From Leifsonia sp. Root1293 (GTDB lineage Bacteria; Actinomycetota; Actinomycetes; Actinomycetales; Microbacteriaceae): 64,000 bases of DNA. Made by a program: the position numbers and the translations under genes. Below, in pieces: positions 22,268 through 30,355 of this stretch. Numbering within the stretch: position 1 is the first letter of the stretch; every line of letters begins with the position of its first letter. The notes beneath the pieces were generated by a model. The model was not told the origin of the DNA. It was given only the letters and a program-made list of their open reading frames with translations, and searched no databases. The stretch covers positions 1-64,000 of the forward strand of contig NZ_LMEH01000001.1 in the NCBI RefSeq assembly GCF_001425325.1. The letters run 5' to 3'.

Positions 22268-23719
22268 CTACTTCGAGCTGTCGACGGCGTGCGCCTCGAG
22301 GAAGGAGTAGACGGCGGCGTCATCGACGCCGGGGAAGGTTCCGGATGGCAGGGGGGAGAGGATCTGCGCGTGCAGTCTGGCGCTCGGCCAGGCCTGTCCC
22401 GCCCAGCGGTCGGCGAGTTCGGCTGGAGCTCGGCGGCAGCAGGACTCGTCGGGGCACGTCGACACGGCCCGCACGGTGGTCTCGCGACCTCGGAACCACT
22501 TCGCCTCGCTGAACGGCACCCCCAGCGTGATGGAGTACTCCCCGTCGTCCGACCGGCCGGTCTGGGTCGCGCACCAGTAGGTTCCGGCGGGCGTGTCGGT
22601 GTACTGGTAGAACTCCGTGGTGCGGTTGGTGTGGGTGAAGGCCGTCCGTGCGCTCCACTTCTTGCACACCCACTGGCCCTCGATGGAGCCGGTGACGTCC
22701 GTCGGCAATGGAAGGCCATCGTTCTCGTAGCCCTTCAGCAGGGCACCGTCGCCGTTGACCCTCAGGAAGTGCATGGTCATGTCGAGGTGCACAGTGCCGA
22801 GGTTCGTGAACCGCAGAGCCGCCGCCTCGTGCGTCACGCCGAAGGCGTCGCGGAAGTCCTCGATGGCCAGGCGCTTCTCCTTCTTCGCCGCCTGCAGGAA
22901 GGCGACGGATGCCTCCTGCGGCATCAGGCAGCACGCCGCGAAATAGTTGATCTCGAGTCTCTGCTGGAGGAACTCGGCGTAGCTGGCCGGGCGCTCATGG
23001 CCGAGGATGCGGTGAGCCATGGCCTGCAGCGCCATGGAGCGCAGGCCGTGCCCGCCCGGGATGGACGCCGGGGGCAGGTAGATGCGTCCGTTGGCGATGT
23101 CGGTGATGGACCGGGTCGAGTCCGGCAGGTCGTTCACGTAGATGAGCTGGAACCCGAGCTGTTCGGCCATCACGCTGACCTCCCGGTGGGTGAGGGCTCC
23201 CACGCGGTGCCCGGAGGCCCGGACGCGCTCCTCGGCGAGCCGTTCGATCTCGGGCAGGTGATTCTGCTTCTGCCGCATCAGCTCGCGCAACTCGGTGTTG
23301 GCCCGCCGAGCCTCCTCAGGGGTCGCGATGGCCTCGGAGGCCCGACGGGCGAGCTCGCGGTGGAGGCCGAGCATGGCCTCGAGGGTCTCATCCGGCGTGC
23401 CGCGGGTGGGCTTGACGGCCGGAAGTCCGAGCGAGACGTACAGCGGATTGCGCTGCGCCTTCGCCAGCTCGATCTCGAGGGCCGCCCGTCTGTTCGGGGC
23501 CTCGGTGGCCAGCAGGGCCGTGAGGTCGACGTCGAGCGCACCGGCGATGGCCTGCAGCGTGCCGACCCTGGCCTCGCGCTTGCCGTTCTCGATGAGCGAG
23601 AGCTGGCTGCCGGCGATGCCGACGCGCTCGCCGAGTTGGTCGAGGGTGAGCCCGCGCTCGCCGCGGAAGTGGCGGATGCGGTGGCCGAGAGTGCTGAGAT
23701 CCGAGCCGCGTTGGTTCAT
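22268..23719 (-). CDS. XRE-family regulator of the RamB/PrpR type
   Basis: The 483-aa protein has an N-terminal XRE helix-turn-helix (LTLDQLGERVGIAGSQLSLIENGKR, about residues 20-45), a middle IrrE/ImmA-like domain (ALQAMAHRILGHERPASYAEF) with the HExxH zinc motif degenerate, and a DUF2083 C-terminal domain. Several Cys residues there (VCKKW, WCATQ, STCPDESCCRR) could bind metal or a cluster (inference). RamB and PrpR control acetate, propionate and glyoxylate genes and their own promoters. Being divergent from PEP carboxykinase fits a role in carbon-source switching. Confidence 0.85.
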   Translation of the reverse strand: MNQRGSDLSTLGHRIRHFRGERGLTLDQLGERVGIAGSQLSLIENGKREARVGTLQAIAGALDVDLTALLATEAPNRRAALEIELAKAQRNPLYVSLGLPAVKPTRGTPDETLEAMLGLHRELARRASEAIATPEEARRANTELRELMRQKQNHLPEIERLAEERVRASGHRVGALTHREVSVMAEQLGFQLIYVNDLPDSTRSITDIANGRIYLPPASIPGGHGLRSMALQAMAHRILGHERPASYAEFLQQRLEINYFAACCLMPQEASVAFLQAAKKEKRLAIEDFRDAFGVTHEAAALRFTNLGTVHLDMTMHFLRVNGDGALLKGYENDGLPLPTDVTGSIEGQWVCKKWSARTAFTHTNRTTEFYQYTDTPAGTYWCATQTGRSDDGEYSITLGVPFSEAKWFRGRETTVRAVSTCPDESCCRRAPAELADRWAGQAWPSARLHAQILSPLPSGTFPGVDDAAVYSFLEAHAVDSSK

Positions 23720-23725
23720 CTCTTG

Positions 23726-23742
23726 AGAATAGCGAAACTTTG
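23726..23742 (-). promoter_or_regulatory. leaderless promoter and possible RamB-type box
   Basis: On the minus strand the -10 TATTCT (23731-23726) lies six bases before the ATG. Just upstream the plus strand carries AAACTTTG (23735-23742), matching the core of the RamB box described in Corynebacterium (AACTTTGC). Its position would allow autorepression. Confidence 0.45.
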
Positions 23743-23842
23743 ACGATTCTTAACGGCTGATTAGCTGCATCCGGCCGCCAGAAATGCGTGAACCTTAAGT
23801 CACCAGCTCCTCACCGACGCAGGATCAACCGAAAGGCGAGCC

Positions 23843-25708
23843 ATGACCATCTCCGACATCGCAACGGGTACGGCCTCCGACGGACGCGAGCAGGACGACT
23901 CCGGTCCGCGTGTCGGCACCACGGATCGCGGCCTCCGCACGTGGGTGGACGAGATCGCCGCCATCACCCTGCCCGACGCCATCGTGTGGTGCGACGGCTC
24001 GATGGCGGAGGCCGACAGACTCACCAAGGAACTGGTTGCGAGCGGGCGACTCATCAGGCTGAACCCGGAGTGGCGGCCGAACAGCTACCTGGCGCGCACC
24101 GACCCCGACGACGTCGCCCGGGTCGAGGACCGCACCTTCATCTGCTCAACGTACGAGGAGGATGCCGGTCCGACGAACAACTGGCGCGATCCGCGGGAGA
24201 TGCGCGAGGAGCTCCGGGGCGTCTTCGCGGGCTCGATGCGCGGGCGCACGATGTACGTCGTGCCGTTCTCGATGGGGCCGCTCGGCGGTCCCATCTCGCA
24301 ACTCGGCGTCGAGATCACCGACTCGCCCTACGTCGTGCTCAGCATGGGCATCATGACCCGCATGGGCGACAGGGTCTACCGCATGATCGAGGACGGCGAG
24401 CCGTGGGTGCACACCGTGCACAGCGTCGGGTACCCCCTGCGCGACGAACGCGGATTCAAGCGCACGGACGCCGACTGGCCGTGCAACCCCGAGAAGTACA
24501 TCGTGCAGTTCCCCGACACCCGCGAGGTGTGGTCGTTCGGATCGGGCTACGGCGGCAACGCCCTGCTCGCCAAGAAGTGCTTCGCCCTGCGCATCGCCTC
24601 GGTGATGGGACGCGACGAGGGCTGGCTGGCCGAGCACATGCTGCTCATCAAGATCACCTCGCCCGAGGGCCGTGCCTACCACGTGGCGGCGGCATTCCCC
24701 TCTGCCTGCGGCAAGACGAACCTGGCGATGCTGCGCCCATCGATCCCCGGATGGAGCGTCGAGACGCTGGGCGACGACATCGCCTGGATGCGACCGGGGG
24801 AGGACGGCCGGCTCTGGGCCATCAACCCCGAGGCCGGGTTCTTCGGAGTCGCGCCCGGGACCGGCGAGACCACGAACCCGACGGCCGTGCAGACGCTCTG
24901 GGGCAACACCATCTTCACGAACGTCGCCCTGCGTCCCGACGGCGACGTCTGGTGGGAGGGCCTCACCGATGCCGTGCCCGCCGAGCTCACCGACTGGACC
25001 GGGCAACCGTGGACGCCGGATTCGGGTCGGCCCGCGGCGCATCCGAACTCCCGCTTCACCGTGGCGGCCGCTCAGTGCCCGACGATGGCCGACGACTGGG
25101 AGTCCTTCGCCGGGGTCCCGATCGACGCGATCCTGTTCGGCGGGCGCCGTGCGACGAACGTGCCGCTGGTGGCGCAGGCCCGCACCTGGAAGCACGGCGT
25201 GTTCATGGGAGCCACGATCTCGTCGGAGAAGACGGCCGCAGCAGAGGGCACAGTCGGCGAGCTCCGACGCGACCCCTTCGCCATGCTGCCGTTCTGCGGA
25301 TACAACATGGCCGACTACTGGGGCCACTGGGTGAAGATGGGGCGCACCCTCGGCACGCAGGCTCCGGCGATCTTCCAGGTGAACTGGTTCCGCAAGGGCG
25401 AGGACGGCTCGTTCCTGTGGCCGGGCTTCGGCGAGAACGCGCGAGTGCTCGAGTGGATCGTCCGTCGCCTCGAGGGAACGGCGGATGCCGTGTCGACGCC
25501 GATCGGCCTGCTGCCAGCCGAGGGATCGCTCGACGTCGACGGGCTCGACCTGGCGCCCGATGACCTCGCCGCCCTGTTCGACGTCGACGCCGCGTCGTGG
25601 CTTGCCGAGTGCGACCTCACCGAGGAGTACTTCGACCTGTTCGGCAGTCGCGTGCCGGCGGCGCTCCGGGCCGAGCTGGCCAGCATCCGGTACCACCTGG
25701 CCCGCTAG
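23843..25708 (+). CDS. pckG: phosphoenolpyruvate carboxykinase (GTP)
   Basis: Interconverts oxaloacetate and PEP with GTP/GDP, controlling gluconeogenesis. The P-loop with hyper-reactive Cys is [13 protein letters not shown]. Conserved segments [33 protein letters not shown]-like [19 protein letters not shown] and [20 protein letters not shown] are present. The length of 621 aa is standard for the GTP enzyme. GAAAGGCG upstream serves as ribosome binding site. It is divergent from a RamB-like regulator that is a plausible controller. Confidence 0.97.
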   Translation: MTISDIATGTASDGREQDDSGPRVGTTDRGLRTWVDEIAAITLPDAIVWCDGSMAEADRLTKELVASGRLIRLNPEWRPNSYLARTDPDDVARVEDRTFICSTYEEDAGPTNNWRDPREMREELRGVFAGSMRGRTMYVVPFSMGPLGGPISQLGVEITDSPYVVLSMGIMTRMGDRVYRMIEDGEPWVHTVHSVGYPLRDERGFKRTDADWPCNPEKYIVQFPDTREVWSFGSGYGGNALLAKKCFALRIASVMGRDEGWLAEHMLLIKITSPEGRAYHVAAAFPSACGKTNLAMLRPSIPGWSVETLGDDIAWMRPGEDGRLWAINPEAGFFGVAPGTGETTNPTAVQTLWGNTIFTNVALRPDGDVWWEGLTDAVPAELTDWTGQPWTPDSGRPAAHPNSRFTVAAAQCPTMADDWESFAGVPIDAILFGGRRATNVPLVAQARTWKHGVFMGATISSEKTAAAEGTVGELRRDPFAMLPFCGYNMADYWGHWVKMGRTLGTQAPAIFQVNWFRKGEDGSFLWPGFGENARVLEWIVRRLEGTADAVSTPIGLLPAEGSLDVDGLDLAPDDLAALFDVDAASWLAECDLTEEYFDLFGSRVPAALRAELASIRYHLAR

Positions 25709-25729
25709 CCCGCCCGCCCCGCCCGCCCC
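25709..25729 (-). other. potential G-quadruplex tract (left of the DUF559 locus)
   Basis: The plus strand has five runs of three or four C separated by single G, so the minus strand has G3-4 runs with one-base loops, the most stable quadruplex type. It lies directly after the pckG stop. Confidence 0.5.
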
Positions 25730-25763
25730 GGCCGCCCGGGCCGCCGCCGGCCCGCCAGTCCGT

Positions 25764-25831
25764 CGAGTCGCCCACTTTCGTCGCCATCCGGCCCGGCCGA
25801 GCTCCCTGAAGCGACGAAAGCGGGCGACTCG
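25764..25831. repeat. 68-bp palindromic element, left copy
   Basis: Arms CGAGTCGCCC..TTTCGTCGC (25764-25784) and GCGACGAAAG..GGGCGACTCG (25811-25831) pair at 20 of 21 positions around a 26-base loop. The element lies 28 bases beyond the stop of the DUF559 gene and could also act as its terminator. A matching copy lies at 26868-26935. Confidence 0.9.
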
Positions 25832-25859
25832 GGGGTAGGGTTCGAGGGCGACGTGACCG

Positions 25860-26765
25860 TCAGCGCCGCCAGCCACGCTGGGCCAGCGCCCGCTCGACCT
25901 GCGCGTGGACGGATGCGGCGTTCATCCGCTCGACCCTGATGCAGATCCAACCCAGGCTCTGCAGCAGGTTGAACCGGTCGATGTCCTTGGCCCACTGGAG
26001 CGGATCGCGAAGATGGTGCTCGCCCTCGTACTCGACGAGCACCTTGTACTCGGGGAAGGCGAGATCCACCCGGGCGACGAACATGCCGTCAGCTGCCGAG
26101 ATGACGTAGTTGAGCTCCGGCCTGGGGAGGCCCGCGGCGGCCAGCTGGAGTCGAACCAGGGACTCGCGCGGAGACTGCGATCGGTCCGTCAGCAGCGGAA
26201 GGGCTGCCCGAGCAGCTCGAGCGCCACGGGCTCCGGGATGCTCGCGGAGTTGACGGGCGAGCTCCTCGAGCGAGCACAGAGGCTCGGTCCAGCGAAGCAG
26301 ACGGTCGCCGGCGATCACGAGGTCGTCGATGGAGAGACCCGTCGACGCGAGGTCGAGCCAGGTGCGCGCAGCGCGGGTGACCCGCAGGCCGTGCCACCGG
26401 ATGACGTCGAACAGCGTCGCCTCGATGCTGTGGCCCCGAAGCCCGGCGGCGTGCGGCGCGCGGGCCGGAGCCATGACCGACAGGTGGGGCCGATCGTCGC
26501 ACAGCACTCGCCAGGGGAGCGGGATGTCGAGGGCGATCGCCGCCGTCGTGTGGCTGAGGAACGCGTGGTCACCGATGCGGGCGCTGAGCAGCCGGGCCCG
26601 GTCGAGGTGGTCGAGCTCCGAGCCTGCCAGAACGCGCGTGCCGGCATACGGGGCGTCGAGATCGGCCCGGCGCAGGCGCTCGCGCGAGACTCCGGCCTGG
26701 AGGGCGTCGCCGACGACGAATCGGGATCCGACCTCGGAGGGAAGCGGCTGCGGTGCGCGAGACAT
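25860..26765 (-). CDS. DUF559/Vsr-like endonuclease-fold protein with AbiEi-like N-terminus
   Basis: The 301-aa protein has an N-terminal winged-helix-like part (about residues 15-60, ALQAGVSRERLRRADLDAPY) and a middle region resembling AbiEi antitoxin C-domains. A C-terminal DUF559 domain contains FVARVDLAFPEYKVLVEYEGEHH and then DRFNLLQSLGWICIRV, a PD-(D/E)xK-type core with Asp, Glu and Lys in place. Multi-copy genes of this build are common in Microbacteriaceae; no toxin partner is adjacent. The ribosome binding site is weak (gctggg). It is enclosed by two matching palindromic elements. Confidence 0.75.
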   Translation of the reverse strand: MSRAPQPLPSEVGSRFVVGDALQAGVSRERLRRADLDAPYAGTRVLAGSELDHLDRARLLSARIGDHAFLSHTTAAIALDIPLPWRVLCDDRPHLSVMAPARAPHAAGLRGHSIEATLFDVIRWHGLRVTRAARTWLDLASTGLSIDDLVIAGDRLLRWTEPLCSLEELARQLREHPGARGARAARAALPLLTDRSQSPRESLVRLQLAAAGLPRPELNYVISAADGMFVARVDLAFPEYKVLVEYEGEHHLRDPLQWAKDIDRFNLLQSLGWICIRVERMNAASVHAQVERALAQRGWRR

Positions 26766-26867
26766 CCCAGCACTCTGCGCCGCCCGCAGCCCGGCGCGGC
26801 AGGTGCCGCAGCCCCGGTGGACTCCCGCCGGGAGAGGACGCCCGGGGGAGGACCCCCGCCCAGCCGC

Positions 26868-26935
26868 CGAGTCGCCCGACTTCGTCGCCTCAGCCGCCGG
26901 ATCGGGCGGCGGTGGCGACGAATGTGGGCGACTCG
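26868..26935. repeat. 68-bp palindromic element, right copy
   Basis: Arms CGAGTCGCCC..CTTCGTCGC (26868-26888) and GCGACGAATG..GGGCGACTCG (26915-26935) pair at 19 of 21 positions, again around a 26-base loop. Read as the reverse complement of the left copy, the outer arms match at 20 of 21 and the inner at 19 of 21. Confidence 0.9.
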
Positions 26936-26949
26936 GCGATGAGTGCGTC

Positions 26950-26988
26950 GGGGGCGGGGTCGGTGTGGGCGGCGGGGGCGGGCGCGGG
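26950..26988 (+). other. potential G-quadruplex tract (right of the DUF559 locus)
   Basis: Six runs of three or more G with loops of one to seven bases lie on the plus strand, between the right palindromic element and the ABC transporter stop. The placement mirrors the left tract. Confidence 0.45.
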
Positions 26989-27003
26989 CGGTGAGGTCCG
27001 GGG

Positions 27004-28968
27004 CTAGACCAGGAGTTGGTGCCTGGCCAGGTCGCGGTAGAGCGGCGTGGACGCGACCAGCTCCGAGTGGGTTCCCGTGCCGATGACGCGCCCGTGCTCG
27101 AGCACCACGATCTGGTCGGAGTCGACCACCGTCGAGAGCCTGTGCGCGATGACGATGAGCGTGCGGTCCTCGGCCACGGCGTCGATCGCGTCGCGCATCT
27201 TCTGCTCGTTGACTCCGTCGAGGCTCGACGTCGACTCGTCGAGCAGCAGGATGGGCGACTCCGAGAGCAGCGCCCTCGCGATGGCGAGCCGCTGGCGCTC
27301 TCCGCCAGAGAGCATGACGCCGTTCTCCCCGACCTCGGCCGACAGTCCGGCCGGGTCGCGGTCGAGCACCTCGGACAGGTTCACCGCCGCGAGCACCGAG
27401 ATGCACTGCTCGTCCGTCGCATCCGGAGCCGAGAGCACGAGGTTGTCGCGGATCGAGCCGGCCAGCACGGGGGCGTCCTGCTCGACGTAGCCGATCTGAG
27501 CGCGCAGGTCGTGCCGGTCGAGTGACCTGATGTCGAGGCCACCAAGCCGCACCTCACCGCCCGTCGGGTCGTAGAAGCGCTCGATCAGGGCGAGGATCGT
27601 GCTCTTGCCGGCGCCCGACGGTCCGACGAGCGCGGTGCGCTTGCCGCGCGGTGCCGTGAACGACACTCCGCCGAGAACCGCGGGGCGCTCCGTGGCGGGT
27701 GCATCGCCGTCGGGGTCGATCGCACTCGCACCGTCGAGTTCCGGGGTGGTCGGCAGCGAACCGGTCTGGGCCAGCTCGTCGAGCTCGACGAGGGGATTGA
27801 TGCTGGGGCCGGGGTTCTCCGACGGCTCGACGATGACGGGGGTCACCGGGTAGGAGAACCGCACGTCGCGGAACTCGATGGCGGGGGCGTCGGGCAGCAC
27901 GGCCTCGTTCGCAGCGCCGATGATGACGGCGAGGGGTGCGAGGTCGCGATCATTCTGGTCCTCGGTAGGCAGTTCGATGATCTCCTGGATGCGCCCGAGG
28001 GCACCGAGCGCCGAGTTCACCGAGGTGAGGGCGCCGAAGGCGGATCCGAGCGGGGCGATGAGCATGAACAGCAGCATGATGAATGCGACCAGGCTGCCGA
28101 TCTCGATGTCGCCGGATGCGACCCTGAATCCGCCGAGACCGAGAACGACGAGCAGGGAGACCTGCAGCGCGATGCCGGCGACGGGAACGACCAGGGCGGA
28201 GATCCTGGCGACCTTGACGCCGGCATCGTAGGCTCCGACGGCGTGGCGTTCGACAGCGGCGATCTCGCGATCGGTGGCGTTGGATGCGCGTACCGTGCGG
28301 ACGGCGCTGATGGAGCGCTCGACTCCCGACGAGAGCTCGCCCACCTTGGCCTGCGTCGCATGGCTGGCCTCGCGGATGCGACCGGAGAGCAGGGTCACGA
28401 CCACGATCGAGACGGTGATCACGAGGGCCGTCGCCCCGAGCAGGACGGGGTCGATGACGAGCATCGCGATGAGGGCGCCGACGAAGAGCAGCACTCCGCC
28501 GACGCTGTCGACCAGTCCCTGGGTGAGCACAGCCCGCAGCAGGGTGGTGTCGCTGCCGACACGCGAGACGAGATCTCCGGTGCGGCGGCTGTCGAACTGC
28601 GCGATGGGCAGGTGCAGCATCCGCGCGATCAGGCGCTTACGGCTGGCCAGCACCACGGACTCGCCGGTGCGCTGCAGCAGATAGTGCTGATAGCCGCTGA
28701 TGAGTGCCGAGACGACCACCAGCGCGATGAGGATCGTGACCAGGTTGCCGAGGTCGTCGCCGGCCTGCACCATGGTGATGAGGTTGCTGACGAGGAGCGG
28801 CTGCGCGAGGCTCGCCGCGGCGCCGAGCACGCTTAGCACGATCACGACGACGAGCACGCCCTTCTGCTCGAAGATGTAGGGGAGCAGTTGGCTGAAGGTG
28901 GCGCGAGGTCCGTCCTTCGGGGTGGAACGGCGGCCGAGGCCGCGCGAGCGCGTGGATGTTTCGCTCAT
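27004..28968 (-). CDS. ABC exporter, fused permease and ATPase, with NBD insertion
   Basis: The 654-aa protein has a six-helix type I exporter domain (residues about 35-325) followed by an ATPase with Walker A GPSGAGKST (449-457), signature LSGGERQRLAIARALL and Walker B ILLLDESTSSLDG. Such half-transporters dimerise and export lipids or drugs. Between the A-loop aromatic (FSYP, 371-374) and the next strand (VLGGVSF, 431-437) lies an acidic, Pro-rich insert of about 55 residues where only a few are normal. It is co-directional with the small HTH gene 71 bases upstream and is probably under its control. Confidence 0.88.
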   Translation of the reverse strand: MSETSTRSRGLGRRSTPKDGPRATFSQLLPYIFEQKGVLVVVIVLSVLGAAASLAQPLLVSNLITMVQAGDDLGNLVTILIALVVVSALISGYQHYLLQRTGESVVLASRKRLIARMLHLPIAQFDSRRTGDLVSRVGSDTTLLRAVLTQGLVDSVGGVLLFVGALIAMLVIDPVLLGATALVITVSIVVVTLLSGRIREASHATQAKVGELSSGVERSISAVRTVRASNATDREIAAVERHAVGAYDAGVKVARISALVVPVAGIALQVSLLVVLGLGGFRVASGDIEIGSLVAFIMLLFMLIAPLGSAFGALTSVNSALGALGRIQEIIELPTEDQNDRDLAPLAVIIGAANEAVLPDAPAIEFRDVRFSYPVTPVIVEPSENPGPSINPLVELDELAQTGSLPTTPELDGASAIDPDGDAPATERPAVLGGVSFTAPRGKRTALVGPSGAGKSTILALIERFYDPTGGEVRLGGLDIRSLDRHDLRAQIGYVEQDAPVLAGSIRDNLVLSAPDATDEQCISVLAAVNLSEVLDRDPAGLSAEVGENGVMLSGGERQRLAIARALLSESPILLLDESTSSLDGVNEQKMRDAIDAVAEDRTLIVIAHRLSTVVDSDQIVVLEHGRVIGTGTHSELVASTPLYRDLARHQLLV

Positions 28969-29039
28969 GACTTCTCTCTGATTGCTGCGGATGCCTCTCG
29001 CGCTCTCACGCCGGCGGCATCCCTGGGGGAACGGATGCC

Positions 29040-29255
29040 TCAGCTGCGTCCGTACTTCTTGTGCACTGCCTGCTTGCTCACCTCGAGCGCGAGCGCGATG
29101 AGCTGCCAGCTTGCTCCTCGGGTTCGGGCGCGCCTGACGGCGACGGACTCGACCCTCTCGAGCTCGCGCCGCAGGCGGTGGATCGCGCGGAGCGACTCGA
29201 TCGGATCGTCTCCGCCCGCGCTCGCGGCGAGGGTGTGAATCGTGGTGACGTCCAT
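29040..29255 (-). CDS. small HTH regulator (71 aa), leaderless
   Basis: A basic helical region (IHRLRRELERVESVAVRRAR) is followed by a C-terminal helix-turn-helix, ASWQLIALALEVSKQAVHKKYG. Small proteins of this type accompany Clp-N and transporter genes in actinobacteria. The frame stays open to 29339, but a complete promoter lies between 29263 and 29291 and its -10 is seven bases before the ATG at 29255, so that ATG is chosen. Two palindromes over the promoter suggest autorepression and control of the downstream ABC exporter. Confidence 0.8.
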   Translation of the reverse strand: MDVTTIHTLAASAGGDDPIESLRAIHRLRRELERVESVAVRRARTRGASWQLIALALEVSKQAVHKKYGRS

Positions 29256-29257
29256 GG

Positions 29258-29303
29258 CGTCAATGTTAGTTGACGCATCGGCATTCGTCAATTCCGGTTG
29301 ACG
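29258..29303 (-). promoter_or_regulatory. promoter with double 18-bp operator
   Basis: Two palindromes CGTCAA-N6-TTGACG lie at 29258-29275 and 29286-29303, separated by ten bases. On the minus strand the -35 TTGACG (29291-29286) is a half-site of one palindrome, and the -10 TAACAT (29268-29263), 17 bases on, is the centre of the other. The ATG follows seven bases later. Confidence 0.8.
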
Positions 29304-29405
29304 ATTCGGGTCGGCGGAGGTCATGCCTTCCATTCTCACCCCGTTCCCTGTGGGAGAGCACCAGCGGCCACGGTCGCGGGCGACGCGCTGTCGGCAGTCT
29401 TCGCT

Positions 29406-29411
29406 AGGTTG
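29406..29411 (+). promoter_or_regulatory. -10-like element before the DrrA-type gene
   Basis: TAGGTT fits TANNNT and lies five bases before the GTG at 29417, slightly shorter than the usual leaderless spacing. No ribosome binding site is evident. Confidence 0.35.
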
Positions 29412-29416
29412 GACGG

Positions 29417-30355
29417 GTGCCAGCCCCCGTCATCGTCGCCCGTGACCTCGTCAAGAAGTACCAGGACGTCGCCGCCGTCGACGGCATCTCCTTCGAGGTC
29501 GCTCCCGGGGAGTCGTTCGGTCTGCTCGGGCCGAACGGCGCCGGGAAGTCGACCACCATGCGCATGGTGGGTGCAGTCTCGACGCGCACCGGTGGCGACC
29601 TGAGCATCCTCGGCCTCGATCCCGACGTGCACGGCCCGGAGATCCGGTCGCAGCTGGGCGTCGTGCCGCAGGCCGACAACCTCGACACCGAACTGCGCGT
29701 GCGCGAGAACCTGCTGGTGTACGGCCGTTACTTCGGCCTGCAGCGCAGGCTCGTCGCCCAGCGCGCCGACGAGCTGCTGGCCTTCGCGCAGCTGGAGGGC
29801 AAGGAGAAGGCCCGCGTCGACGCCCTGTCCGGCGGCATGAAGCGCCGGCTCACCATCGCCCGCGCCCTCATCAACGACCCCCGCATCCTGCTGCTCGACG
29901 AGCCGACGACCGGACTCGACCCGCAGGCGCGGCACATCCTCTGGGACCGCCTGTTCCGTCTCAAGGAGGAGGGCACGACACTGGTGCTCACCACGCACTA
30001 CATGGACGAGGCCGAGCAGCTCTGCGACCGTCTCGTGGTGGTCGACAAGGGCACCATCATGGCCGAGGGTTCGCCGGCCGAGCTCATCCGCACCCACTCC
30101 ACGCGCGAGGTGCTCGAGGTGCGGTTCGGCAGCGACCGCAACGCCGAGGTCGGCGAGCAGCTCGCGCGCGCACAGGGCACCGAGGGCCACCGTGTCGAGG
30201 TGCTGCCGGACAGGGTGCTGATCTACAGCGACAACGGCGAGGCCGAGCTCGTCAGGATGACCGACGCCGGACTCCGACCCGTGACGAGCCTGGTGCGTCG
30301 ATCGAGCCTGGAGGACGTCTTCCTGAGGCTCACCGGCCGGAGTCTGGTCGAATGA
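29417..30355 (+). CDS. ABC exporter ATPase, DrrA-like
   Basis: The 312-aa protein has Walker A LLGPNGAGKSTTMRM, signature ALSGGMKRRLTIARALI and Walker B RILLLDEPTTGLDP. The C-terminal extension after residue 230 (STREVLEVRFGSDRN and on) is typical of the DrrA/NodI group, which energises drug or polyketide export. Its stop overlaps the first permease gene by four bases (ATGA). Confidence 0.9.
   Translation: MPAPVIVARDLVKKYQDVAAVDGISFEVAPGESFGLLGPNGAGKSTTMRMVGAVSTRTGGDLSILGLDPDVHGPEIRSQLGVVPQADNLDTELRVRENLLVYGRYFGLQRRLVAQRADELLAFAQLEGKEKARVDALSGGMKRRLTIARALINDPRILLLDEPTTGLDPQARHILWDRLFRLKEEGTTLVLTTHYMDEAEQLCDRLVVVDKGTIMAEGSPAELIRTHSTREVLEVRFGSDRNAEVGEQLARAQGTEGHRVEVLPDRVLIYSDNGEAELVRMTDAGLRPVTSLVRRSSLEDVFLRLTGRSLVE

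Noticed and set aside
25700-27003. Insertion sequence or toxin-antitoxin pair around the DUF559 gene
   Set aside because: No transposase, no target duplication and no second small gene; AbiEi-like similarity alone does not make a TA system.
29256-29339. 28-residue upstream extension of the small HTH protein
   Set aside because: It would translate through a complete promoter and two operator palindromes; the leaderless ATG at 29255 fits better.
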